From positions 1,190,884-1,254,883 of the forward strand of contig MNCI01004678.1 in the NCBI GenBank assembly GCA_015680685.1: a DNA stretch of 64,000 nt. The letters run 5' to 3'. A model generated the notes under the pieces. It was not told the origin of the DNA and searched no databases. It worked only from the letters and a program-made list of their open reading frames with translations. Both the position numbers and the translations under genes were made by a program. The DNA is from Gnetum montanum (lineage: Eukaryota; Streptophyta; Gnetopsida; Gnetales; Gnetaceae). Shown piece by piece: positions 1-10,800 of this stretch; position 1 is the first letter of the stretch; each line of letters begins with the position of its first letter.

Positions 1-237
1 CTTGGTATTGTTAAGGCACTGACTGATGTACTCCATCAGACTTGGGTGGAGAATCACTCTTGTGAGAAGAAGACATTTTATGTTAGAGAATAAAAAATAC
101 AGTGTGCTTCTAAATATTGTTACCATTATTTTAAAGTGTGATATGATGCTAAGGTTCATTCCAACAATTTTGAATAACTTCCACTAGATCCTAGATAGTG
201 CACGTAACAATTAAAAGGTCCCTAACAACTACGTCAA

Positions 238-335
238 TGATGAGCAGTGAGGTACCCCTATGCTCAACCATACGAATCACAAGCATTCATGCATGATCTA
301 GTTGAACTCTATAGACCTTAAATCCTTAAGTACAC
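238..335 (-). repeat. Fragment of the CGATATCG-type LTR (3' end only)
   Basis: The stretch beginning TGATGAGCAGTGAGGTACC matches the starts (plus-strand view) of the longer repeats at 2794 and 23825, including the following CTCAACCATACGAA and GATCTAGTTGAAC-like words. Read on the minus strand it is the last ~100 bp of that LTR, ending in CA. The TATA box and palindrome part are missing, so it is a truncated copy. Confidence 0.6.
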
Positions 336-899
336 TGGTTCAAGGAAGTGAACTCTGTAGTTTTACTCTTTATCTTTTCTTTTTTTTATCATTTCAATTT
401 TTTTCTGTTGGTCATGGCTCATCTTAATATCTATTACATTTTTTAGTTTCTCTTATCATGAAAAATTGTTTATAAGAGATTCTTTATTCAATGTAATGCT
501 CTCTAACCTAAGGCTAGGAAGGAGGATGTTACACATTGGGTATTTATTTCAAGTAATTAGAAGTTGTACTAGTATAGAGTTGTAGAACTAGTAAAGGTAA
601 GTAATAGATGCTAGAAGAAGTGGGATATGAAGGGGCTTCACCATTCATTCTAGTTAGGTCTAGACCTAACTATGGTGGCAATGCTAGATTACCTCCAAGG
701 GATAGAAGTTGAAGAAAGATAATTCCAAAAAATCCTTGAAGCATGACCCACATACACTTAATTATTTTCACATTTTCTTCTTAATTCATTTCTTTCCATT
801 TTATTCAACATTTTTCTATTGTGTTCATTACACATATGTCAAATGTAAGTATATTTGATGTTTGTCATGATATTTGTGCAAAGATTTTGAAAGACTCGT

Positions 900-1310
900 G
901 GAGGGAGAGTTTGAGATAAGCATGATGAGTGAAATATTTGTCTTCCTTAGTTTGCAAATAAACCAATTAAAAAATAGAATCTTTATCACTCAAAGCAAGT
1001 ATGTCAAGAATATGCTTTAAAAATATAAGATGGAGAACTACAAAGAAATCAATACTCCCATGAGCTCTCAATAAAAATTCTCAAAAGATGATAAAGGTAA
1101 GGTAGTGGAAGTCTACTCTATCTTATTGCTACTAGACCTAATATACTATTAAGTGTATGTATTTGTGCTAGATATTAATCATATCCTAAAAAGTTTCATT
1201 TAAGTGTTGTTAAATGTATTTTTTTTAATATCTTAAAGGTATTACATAACATGATCTTTGGTTTCCCAAAGATACATGCCTTAATTTGGTTAGATATACT
1301 AATGCAGATT
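900..1310 (+). pseudogene. Ty1/copia reverse transcriptase to RNase H remnant
   Basis: Plus-strand reading gives pieces typical of the C-terminal half of copia reverse transcriptase: a MMSEIFVFLSLQI-like segment, then FITQSKYVKNML and KYKMENYKEINTPMSS, the usual region before the RNase H domain. Near 1274-1310 the words LVRYTNAD follow, matching the start of copia RNase H (consensus VGYTDADW). Stops and frameshifts interrupt all of it, so it is a dead fragment. No LTR, integrase or catalytic YVDD segment was found next to it. Confidence 0.7.
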
Positions 1311-1315
1311 AAAAG

Positions 1316-1740
1316 CAAATTTTTCCTTATTTGACAAGAATACTATTAACTTTAAGATTAAAACTACTATTGACAAGAAAGTTTTAGGTGATTGTAAAGA
1401 TTCTTGACATAAGATTAACATTAAGTAATGAGATGAATATCATCTAAATGTTGCACAACCATTTTTTGGTGAATTTTGCTTTGATACAACTATTGATATT
1501 AAGTCATAATTATCTAGCCCTAAATCCTTTTGTTATTTTAAGTTCAAACATAGGTGTTGACAGTCATGTAAATGTTGTAAGGAATAAGACCTTTTTCCCT
1601 TTTAACAATTAATTTTCTTCACTTGATTTTTCAAAGAATCAATCATAAAGTTGTACACTTGGGTAAAAATTCCTAAATTAAAATGTTTTCTTTTCTATAT
1701 TATTTTTGATGGTGTGTACTTAATGTCAAGCATGTGATGG
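1316..1740. repeat. Dispersed repeat, copy 1 (partner at 17960-18335)
   Basis: About 400 bp align by eye with 17960-18335 in the same order: TTTTTCCTTATTTGACAAGA, then ATACTATTAACTTTAAGAT, AAGATTCTTGACATAAGATT, ATTGATATTAAG, and a TTTTTGATGGTGTGTACTT-like end. Both copies lie by copia fragments, so this is probably part of a decayed retroelement whose family I cannot name. Confidence 0.55.
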
Positions 1741-2793
1741 TGATGTAAGTGTTATAGCTATCTAACAAAGCACATTTGTGTAGAGGAATACATTATCGTA
1801 GATGTGATATCGTAGCTCGTTATATACTATCATAGATACAATGTAGTGGATCATGGTCATGTGTATAAATATGAGTCCACTATCATGTCAAATAACAAAA
1901 GTTTTGCCAACATTTAGTGAAATTCTTTAGTTTGTTTTCTTGAAGTTGGAGTTGGTTGTGAATGCCTACAATGTAGTAATTACCAATTGGACAACATCTT
2001 TATTCTAGTAGATTGTTTTTGGACACAATTCATGAATGATAATAAAGATCGAGATTGTTCTTCATCATTGCAACATCTCACATAGAATATATTTACTCTT
2101 CTATGTTGTTTACTTCTACTATGTCATTTACATTTCCTAAGTCATTTAATATTAGCATGCTTATTAGTAAAGGCAGAATAAATATGAATCATTTTGAGTG
2201 TAAAGTGTAATTGTTTGGTATCCCAGCAGTGACTTTGTTTGACCTGCTTAGTGGCAAAGTTACTTGGTAATCCCAATAACAATTACATTAGCATAGGATG
2301 TGTACAGAAAACCAAGAATGGATACTTATCGTTGATAGGCTATAGTAGCTTTATATTTTCATTGTACTTAGAATTTATAATCATTTCCATTAGGTTTACC
2401 TTTAACCTACTTAAAGCCAAACAACATTATTTAATCATATATCTCACTAAGAGTTCAACTATATGTTCTACACTTCACTAACTCTAAGTGAGAAGATAAC
2501 GACCGTGAACTTCTTATCAGCTCACTAGTGTAATTACATTGTCCATCCACGAATTACAATCTAGTTGCATGCAAATGCTTGTAACTTGTATGGTTGAGTG
2601 TTGGAACCCTCTACCACTCATCATTATCCTTGTCGAAAATTGTTCCTAGAGTGTTATGGATGAAATACTATTTAAGATTACTAATAGGCTTTTCTTGAAG
2701 CATTATGATTGAAATATTTTTTAGCATTGCCAATAGGCTCTCCTCGGAAAAATATTATTTAGCAATATTGATCTATGATTGGTAGTTGGTCTC
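1741..2793. other. AT-rich spacer, nothing recognised
   Basis: No coding similarity, tandem repeat or LTR boundary could be supported on either strand. The one open frame here (2239-2481) is short, low-complexity and resembles no known family. A small ~60-bp near-duplication (ATACTATTTAAGATTACTAA and a TTTTTAGCATTGCCAATAGG-like partner) lies around 2640-2760. Confidence 0.4.
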
Positions 2794-3543
2794 TGATGAG
2801 TGGCGAGGTACCCCTACACTCAACCATACGAAACGAGCGTAGCACGCGCGATCCGGTCAAACTTCGCAGACTAAATGCCTAAACGCCCTATGGAACACTT
2901 GGGGTTAATCATTCGTTGTCTTCCCAAACTTACTTGTTGTTGTCATGGTGTATGGTTAAGTAAGTCCGAGGTATATGATTTTTTTGGTCTTTTATGGTTT
3001 TATGTCCTATGCTAAAGGGTGAAGGGTTGAGAAACTAACTAACTCTAACTAAGGACCTAAGTCTAAATTAACTAGCGTTAGCATCCATTCCCACGTACCG
3101 TACACACCTTGAACTATGCAACTGTGGCTACCAAACGCTAATCGTTACTGGGATCACCACACGTAATGCACGTGCTCGAAGTGGTCATACTGAGGCACCT
3201 AACTAGCCTAAGTGTGATGAGCAACCGATTCCTTGACTAGCCGTACACATCCATAGATGCTCGTAATCAAGTCGTACTCATCTCGTGTTCTAGGAGACAA
3301 GGGTGAGAGAATCTAATCGCAATGAGTAGCCGATTCCTTGGTTAGCCGTACACATTCATCAATGCTCGTAACCAAGTCGTACTCATGCCATGCTAATGCA
3401 TGTAATAAATAACANCTACTTCTAGCCAGGATTGGGAAATGAAGGGAGTGCCGCCTCTTATTTATAGATATGGCGGCGGGCCGCGATATCGCGTACGCGA
3501 TATCGCAGTGCATGCGATATCGTGTCTCATTAGTCTCCCAACA
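2794..3543 (-). repeat. Solo LTR-like element with CGATATCG palindromes, copy 1
   Basis: Read on the minus strand this ~750-bp unit starts TGTTGGGAGAC and ends CTCATCA, the TG...CA ends of an LTR. Three exact CGATATCG palindromes lie at 3515-3522, 3498-3505 and 3484-3491, followed by a CTATAAATA TATA box at 3459-3467 (rc). The remainder matches the copy at 23825-24666 (GGTACCTCGCCACTCATCA end, AAGTCGTACTCAT, CACACTTAGGC-like words). An internal ~70-bp duplication is present (3213-3284 and 3320-3390). The sequence has one undetermined base, at 3415. No internal retroelement domain or PBS adjoins it and no clear target-site duplication is visible, so it is called a solo LTR. Confidence 0.6.
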
Positions 3544-3779
3544 AAAATACAAGGTTGCTAGTTCAAATCACACTTAAGACATTGTTATATTCCTCTATAA
3601 TTTTTCTAGTATATCTTGTTGGCTATATTACTTGGGGTGTACATGTAGTCCAATTATTTCATTTTCCAATACTAACATGAATCTTCCATTAAACTTAAAT
3701 GAAACTTTTGTAAATCTTAAGTAGGGGTTAGTGTTGAATCTTGAAATAGTTTTGTTAAACAATATTTATCTTTAAGACA

Positions 3780-3995
3780 TATGATCAAATTACAACTAAG
3801 GGGATATCGAAATAAAGGATCATCACCTAGAGCCACAATGCTTATCTCACCAAGTAGGTGTGGGAGGGTTGATAGATAAGTGAAAGCCTAACTTCTTTGA
3901 GCAATTGTGCCCAAGCTTGAACCTAGGTCTTCAACTTGAAAAATGAGTATGTTATTATCACTTCAAATGACTGTCCCTAGGGAGATGTTAACATA
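3780..3995 (-). repeat. tRNA-derived SINE-like repeat
   Basis: On the minus strand a tRNA-like head reads CAGTCATTTGAAGTGATAA ... CTAGGTTCAAGC, the second part matching the RNA polymerase III B box (GGTTCRANYCC). The tail (AAGTTAGGCTTTCACTTATC, ACCTACTTGGTGAGATAAGC) matches a second copy at 14165-14345. Two diverged copies of similar size with a B box support a SINE family. The A box is poor. Confidence 0.5.
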
Positions 3996-4034
3996 ATTTT
4001 TAATAATATATACCCATAAGACATATAATCAAAT

Positions 4035-4190
4035 TAATTAAACAATGAGGTGTTAGCCTAGTGGTACAGATCTTGACCTCATAACTCTAGGTTAGAGGTT
4101 TGATTCTACTACATAGCATTGAGTTATAAGCTTCTATAAATCTTGGAGTATGCTTGTGTTTCAATTATTTTGGGTTCCAACAGCCCCATA
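4035..4190 (+). repeat. tRNA-derived SINE-like repeat
   Basis: The segment GTTAGCCTAGTGGTACAG matches the pol III A box (TRGCNNAGYGG) and GAGGTTTGATTCTA matches the B box, spaced as in a tRNA. It lacks a complete cloverleaf and acceptor stem, and the sequence continues into an unrelated AT-rich tail, so it is a SINE head and not a tRNA gene. Confidence 0.55.
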
Positions 4191-4194
4191 TAGT

Positions 4195-4395
4195 CAAATT
4201 AAAATTTTAAGCAGGGTGGCAAAGGAGCATTGGAACTAAAATAATTATAATAGAGGTACCCCAAAATATATAGTCCAATTAAAACTTTAGAACTCAGTAT
4301 TATCATTCAAAATTAAACTCATGACCTAGAACTTTCAAATCAAGAATCTTACCACTAACCTAACACATCATTTAATTAGAGCCGTATAACTTAAT
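4195..4395 (-). repeat. tRNA-derived SINE-like repeat
   Basis: On the minus strand GTTAGGTTAGTGGTAAGATT (A-box-like) is followed by CATGAGTTTAATTTTG (decayed B box). The body (ATTATAATTATTTTAGTTCC, GGACTATATATTTTGGGGTA) matches the SINE interrupted by the copia element at 46923. It lies directly upstream of the host gene and may overlap its promoter region. Confidence 0.5.
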
Positions 4396-4399
4396 AATT

Positions 4400-4690
4400 T
4401 CCACCGGAATGGAATGCATACTTAAATTAGCACAGCAATACGGACTTTATAACGAACCGGTAAAAATAAAAGGCGACCCAAGCGTCAAAGAGTTGGTGTT
4501 ATTCGAAGCTTACGTGCAAAGAGTTACCGGCACAGACGTATACCAGTTGGGTGCTGGGCATAGAAGCCGTCGAAGAGGAACGTCTTCTTGGCTGCTCTTG
4601 CTGCTCCTGCTCCTAAAACGTACCGACTGTGAAAAACCAGCAAAGCAACAAGCCAGTTATGGCACCTGCTCAGAGCATACCGGATGCAAG
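4400..4690 (+). promoter_or_regulatory. Putative promoter / 5' leader exon of the small membrane-protein gene
   Basis: This stretch is richer in GC than its surroundings and ends with a good 5' splice site, GATGCAAG|GTAAAT at 4690/4691. A matching acceptor, TTTGTAG|GATCC, lies at 4758/4759, defining a 68-nt intron in the 5' leader. An open frame from 4409 to 4714 reads through the donor and resembles no family I know, so I treat it as leader sequence. The splice pair fits the consensus but is not proved, and no convincing TATA box was found. Confidence 0.35.
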
Positions 4691-4825
4691 GTAAATTTCT
4701 TGTTTCTATTGTAACAAGGCAGTACATCACAGGAATGAATGAAAATTTCGATTTGTAGGATCCAATTCTTAGGCAATTTACAGATATCGTGTGTATGTTG
4801 GCTGCTGACAAAAAGCAGAGAAGGT

Positions 4826-7800
4826 ATGGCCAGGCAGCAGCGGAAGCCCCCTTACAAATTCTTGGTGCCTTTAGTATATGCTCCCGCGTTGCCCCTCAGT
4901 ACGTTTGTTTTGTTTTGCCTGGCCTTCTCGTTGAATTCTCCATCATTATCCTTTTTATTATTATTGTGTTTATGTATTTGTTTATTTGACAGTTAAGATC
5001 GGATTGAGAAAGCAGCCTGTGTTAAGGGATCGCCTCTTCACCCTTGTTCTCGGCGGTGCATTTCTTCATGGCCTTTATTTAGTGTATCCTTTTTATCGAT
5101 GCTTCATGTTTCTGCTTTTATTCTTTAGCGTACCTGCACATACCTTTGACAGAATTAATTTAGAACGCCGAAATTTGATTGGATCCCGTTGTTCAGCTGT
5201 TTATTTGATTTGTTTGGAGTTAGCTTTGCGATATATCCAAATCTGAGATCAGTTTAAATATAATTCTGGGGTCTATAAGTCACATGGCTGTTCATCTGTA
5301 CTGCTGGTTAATTTATTTTCTATGTTTTGGTGCTTAAACCCTCTGCCGTTTATCACCTGCATGGTCCAGCCTTATGTATCATTGTAACTACATAATGCAA
5401 TTAATTATTATTACTCTAATTTCCGCTTATATATATGTGTGTTTGTCTTTATATATAGTGACCGCTTAAAGTGCTATTCACCATCTTTGAACGAGATACA
5501 CCAAGTGCCACTTCTATGTACTTGTGAATTCTGGAGAGTCCAAACTTTTTCAAAATCATACGCACATAGTTACAAGTATACAGCACATGGATGACAGCTA
5601 TATGAAAAACACAAAGGTATTACTATGACACTGAAAGTGGGATAGAAGTTTTTATTCTGTATTAATAAACCCGAAGGATGTATTAGACTTAAATGGCACT
5701 TAAACCATGTGATTCAAGAACTTCAAGATATTATTCCGAACTTAATGGTGGTAGTTTATATAGCTGATACGACATGTATGTTGTTTGGTATCTTCCACTT
5801 ATGTTTAAAAGGCAAGGCTGGCAAATTTATTTTTGTCTTCAAGGAACATTATCTAATAGACAGTTTCAACTTTGAGATGATGTGATCCAATCTTTACCTA
5901 TTACTGTGCTCAAGCTATTAGGAATTTCTGTGATTTCCACAAACTTATCTCGTTCGATGCATTCAAAGATAGATTTGCTTTTCCCAATCCACATTTTCAC
6001 ATACCTGTTTCAGTATTTTCCCTGTTTACCATCCTTTGAAAATGCTTAGGATTCTCCATTGTACCTGGATCAAAAGTGTCTTATTTTTTTTCTTGCTGCC
6101 AAACATGTATTTGATGACATCATTTCCTTTAGTCACTGTAATTACTGCATTTTCCAATTTGATCTTATGACTAGCTACTTGTAGACAAAAAGCAGGAAAT
6201 TGGCAGATCACATTAACTTCCAATGGTAACATATTTACATCTAGTAACATGATGTGATCATGTTTGTGTTTAATATGAAATTCATCCAATAAAAATATTT
6301 TAAAAAGTCTCATTCTTTTTCTGCAATTCTTTTCACAACCATCATCATCACCACCCTACCCTTATCCCAACTACATGGGTTGGCTGTATGAGTTCTTTGT
6401 CACCATTCACCTTTTTTACCAGCCCAATTAATATTAATTCCCAGATCTTGAATATCTCTGTATTTTTGAGTACCAAAAAAGTATATACATAAATATCACT
6501 ATTCTAAATTTGATATGTTTGTCTTTCTTCTGCCTAACTGACACTAAATACTTCATTTACCTTTAATATGCTTTTGCTCACACATGCACATGGAAATATA
6601 TTTTACAGTTTACATCCAAATATTTCAAAATTACTAACATCGGGTTTCATCTTAAACTAGATTTCATCTGGGCACTTAAATTCTTTCACGCTGTTGAACT
6701 TTGATTAAGACATGTCCTTTAATTAACAGAGTTTCACACAAAACTGTTATGTTAAACAAGAGTACGATAACATACACCAAGCAATCTCACAAGACTTTGA
6801 TTTTGCCTCAGCCATATCATTTTCTTGAGGGCTTACAGAGCAGTTGATTGTCTTTGCATTCTTTTGTGTTGAATTTCTTTTGAAACATATTGCAGAACAT
6901 TATTGTTACAAAGTATTTTGGATTATGCTTCGGAGTTTGATTTTAACCAGTTTCTTGATTTTCTTGAATTTATCAATAATTTTAGTATGAGATAAACCCA
7001 GGGCTTATTAGTAGCATCATCAATAAAAAGGACAAGGCAGTTTTTTTCCATCATGAATTGGACATCTTTGTAGCATCCAATCGCAAGTGTTTTATTTATG
7101 TGTGTTCAGATATTTCCAACATGCAGTTATTCACAGAGATTCAGAACCAATACACTGTACTTGTGATGAAGCTATGAAAGGAATAAATAGGTTGGCTTCC
7201 AGAAAATCTAAAGATGCAGAATGGTGGTATCCTGATTAGCTAAACTGAGGTGGTCAAGTAGTTTAGCAACAAACTTTTAGAAGATTAAATAAAGGACTTA
7301 AAAATGGATGGAACACACAATTAATGATTTAGCAAAGTAGTTATCCTATTTTAAAAAGAAACAATGCCAGTTTGAACAAGTACAGGCTTTATAATGATTA
7401 TTGATCTTTTTGCTAACATGCTGGTTCTTTAAAGATTTCAATGGGCAGACTTGGAAACTTCTGATGACAGATGTTCGATATCTGGCGTGTGAAAATCCCA
7501 TCTAGGAAGGTGCAGCAAAGAAGCCTTAAAACATGACCTAAGAAGATTGGGATAAGTTGGATAGAAAAGCTTTGTGTGATGACACTTTGTTGTTCTAATG
7601 AAATTGTGTACACCTTGTCTACTGAAAAAGTAGTAGAAGGCTTGTGGAAGAATTTAGTAAAGTTATATGAGAAATCATTAGAGGTAAACAAAGTTTTTCA
7701 CATGAGAAGATTGTTTAAGTTGAAGATGAAGGAGAGTGGTACATTTCTTTGAATTCAACAGTTTTCTTTTCATAGCCAGAGTTAGTCAATGTACTTTTGG

Positions 7801-10800
7801 ATGATGAGGTCAAATCATTCTTGCTTCTCTCTTCCCTTTTAGATGGTTGGAAAATAATAGTTATAATAATAAGTGTAGCATGTTCACACTACAGTTGCAG
7901 TCTTGTTGGATGCTGAAAAGAGAGTTTGCCATGCAGTCTACATGGTTTGGAGGAGAAGCATTAAGTGTTGAAAATAAAAGAAGAATACAATGAGGAACTT
8001 GAGTGGACAATGCATAAAATAATGATGTTAGAAGGAAGACTAGTCCATGTACACAAAATAAAGGAAGAGATTGTTGGTACTATCATAAGCTTGAACATAT
8101 CAGAAGGACCTATTTGCTATTGAAGGAGAAAAGGAGCAAACCAAAGGAGTCTACTTCACAAGAAACTACAGGTAAACAAAATAATGGTGAAGTTGGGGTT
8201 ACTTCGATGACTTTTGATAATACTTTGTTGAACAATGAATTTAGTCAACCTAATATATGGATAATGTATGTTGTCTTTTCATGTATGTCCATACAAGGAG
8301 TATTTCAAGACATTTGCAAAAGATAAAAATGCCCATGTTTGGTTAATAGCCTTGAATGAATAATAAAAGGTGTTGATAATGTGTGAATCCAGTGAGAAGA
8401 TGGAAGACACATACCTATTTAGAATGTTATTTATATGCTTGAATTGAAGAGGCAATTTGCTGTTGCTGGTTTCAAACCACATTGGTTGAGGACTCTTGGA
8501 AGGTCATCAAAGCAAAATGACTATCTTGGACTGTCATTTAGCTTAGTGTACTAGTGCTTGCTTCAGAGCTTATAATGACTTCTTTAGTTTGCAGACCTAC
8601 TCTTGTTCTTACCATTTTCCTGCTAAGTGGCAAGTCACTTAGATCTCATGTGTTATTTTTCATCAATGCTTCATATTCCTTGGACAGTGTTTCCTGCCAG
8701 TTAAGATATCTTGCTGCTTTCTTGAAATTGATTGGTTTAATTTAGGAAGTGAGTTAAAGTTTTGCAGGTTTTGTTTCATTTTCCTTCCTCACTTGGTAAG
8801 TTGCACCCCACCTGTGAGGGAATTTGGAGCGTGACACAGGTCTCTGTGCTTCTTATATTGAAACAATTGCAAGTGTACTTAAGGTAAAAACCAAGCTTGG
8901 ACCAAGGATTTATCACACTACAAGATTCCATCAATTTCATATTCATATTCTTTTAGTTGAAGTTATGGGAAGCCTTTGCACTAAGTCACAGAGCTATATG
9001 AAACCAGGCAGGGGAGAGAGGATTAGGGCAACCAGACACATGGAGATGCTTCACGGAAACAAGACAACTACAAGGAACTGTACACAAGTCACTGGCGATG
9101 ATTCCTCAGAAGGATGGATTGAACATAGGAACGGGAAAATGATACTTACAAGCGTAATGGAAACTGTTACAAGCGTAGGACAGGACACCACAGAACCAAG
9201 AACAAACACGATAGTTACTTGGTAAGCCTTAGGGGGCAATCGGGTCCATATACAAGTCATCTAGTTTGAGATTCTTTAGAAGTTGACAGGCTTCATGGTG
9301 TTCCTTACACGTGAGGTTCCAAGGTACATAAATGTTGCCCTCTTCATTGGAATTGGAATGTGATTTGTATGCCTCTTATTATTTTGGTTACTGAACATGG
9401 CAGTCTTACACCCCTTCGTGTTGTAGTTATTGAACTTGTGCAAGTGGTGGTTCTTGTTGACCATGTTGTCTTCTTAGTGCAATTTGTTGCTTTTTTGACA
9501 GATAGTATAACAACCTTCTTATAGATTCTAGGATTTACGACTAAGTTATAATATTTAGAAGCTCACTTCCCCTTGTAAGACTAGAATATTTGCATGCATG
9601 TCACCTAAAGTCTGGCCATTGTGCATCAAGAGATGGACTTTACCTCTATCATCCAATGTGATGATCTTCTCCTCTATCTTTGCCAAGATGACGTCTTGAG
9701 ATGATTTGTTGATGTTTTGAAAAGAACACCTTATAGCCCTTTGTATTTGTGTTATACTTGACAAAGAGTCCTTGTGCACGCAATTGTAGTTTGTTTTGAT
9801 GCTTAAGCAAGATGAATGCACAACGCTGTGAACCTTACATTGCCATTACTTGGTATTATATGTTAGGCTTTTGCTTATTTATTGACCCTCCCGGTACCTT
9901 GCTTGGTAGGATGAGCATTAAGCCTCTATATAATGCATTTGCAGAGGCTTGCAAGGAGATGATGTGGCTATGTAGTTTCTTAAATAAGATATGGAATCAA
10001 GTACACAAGTTTCTTTTTCATCAGGAGAAACTTGTGTAATTTTTTTTTTTTTTGGTTTTTGGTTTTTGGCTTAATGTTTGTACTGTCTCCAGTGATTGTG
10101 AGGAATTGATTTTGTTATAATTGATTGTAGCTATGTACATCTGATTGATTGGAGAACTGAGTCTAATTGATATCTGATTTTGGGATATGACTGTTGTCAT
10201 TCATTTGATTAATTGCTCATGATTCTTTGTGCTGGAGGCTATGTAAATGAGGAGGAGAGACTGCAGGATGTAGACACTGAAATTCCTTATTAGAAATCAA
10301 CTTAGCCTGCTTTCCTGAAGATGTTTCCCTGTAGGGTTTTACCACAAATTCTTGTTTGCTGTCTTGTTTTCCTCCTTGCTTTTCAGTTTACAATTTTAGG
10401 TTTGTTAATTGTGCTGGTACAATAAGTACCTTCATATATAATGTCATGGATAATTTCTAAGAGATCTAATGGTTAATGAACAATCTACTGGCTTTGCAAA
10501 TACCTATATCACTTTAATAATTATTATTGCATTTTCACACTCATAGAATTGTTATTACATTTCCCAGACCAGATAAAGAGATAGATTCAAGAATCAGTCT
10601 CTATGAAGGAAGGCTGAAATGACGAGACTTATATTCTGATAGGAGGCAAACTGTCAGTTAACTCATTGGAACAAATAGATTTGAATCAAGAAGGAAATAT
10701 TGGACAAGCTAGGTGTGCAATCAGCTTTGCTATATAAAAAGCTAGATGGAGAAATATACATGGGGCCGTCAGAAGGGTATGAAAATGAAGATGGCAGTAT

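Noticed and set aside
510-535. Polypurine tract AAGGAGGA followed by TGTTACACATT as a copia PPT/LTR start
   Set aside because: Attractive motif, but no second LTR copy, PBS or adjoining RNase H end could be found.
2239-2481. 80-codon frame as copia RNase H
   Set aside because: Position after copia RT at 900-1310 suggested it, but the reading lacks the DN-SAI and K-H-I blocks.
4035-4110. Functional tRNA gene
   Set aside because: A and B boxes fit, but no acceptor stem or full cloverleaf can be drawn and an AT-rich tail follows; SINE head preferred.
8824-9225. 133-codon open frame as a real gene
   Set aside because: No recognisable domain, within the intron of another gene, and composition is that of surrounding debris.
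9555-9821. 88-codon minus-strand frame as a real gene
   Set aside because: Sequence looks soluble and varied but matches no family I know and has no supporting splice or promoter context.
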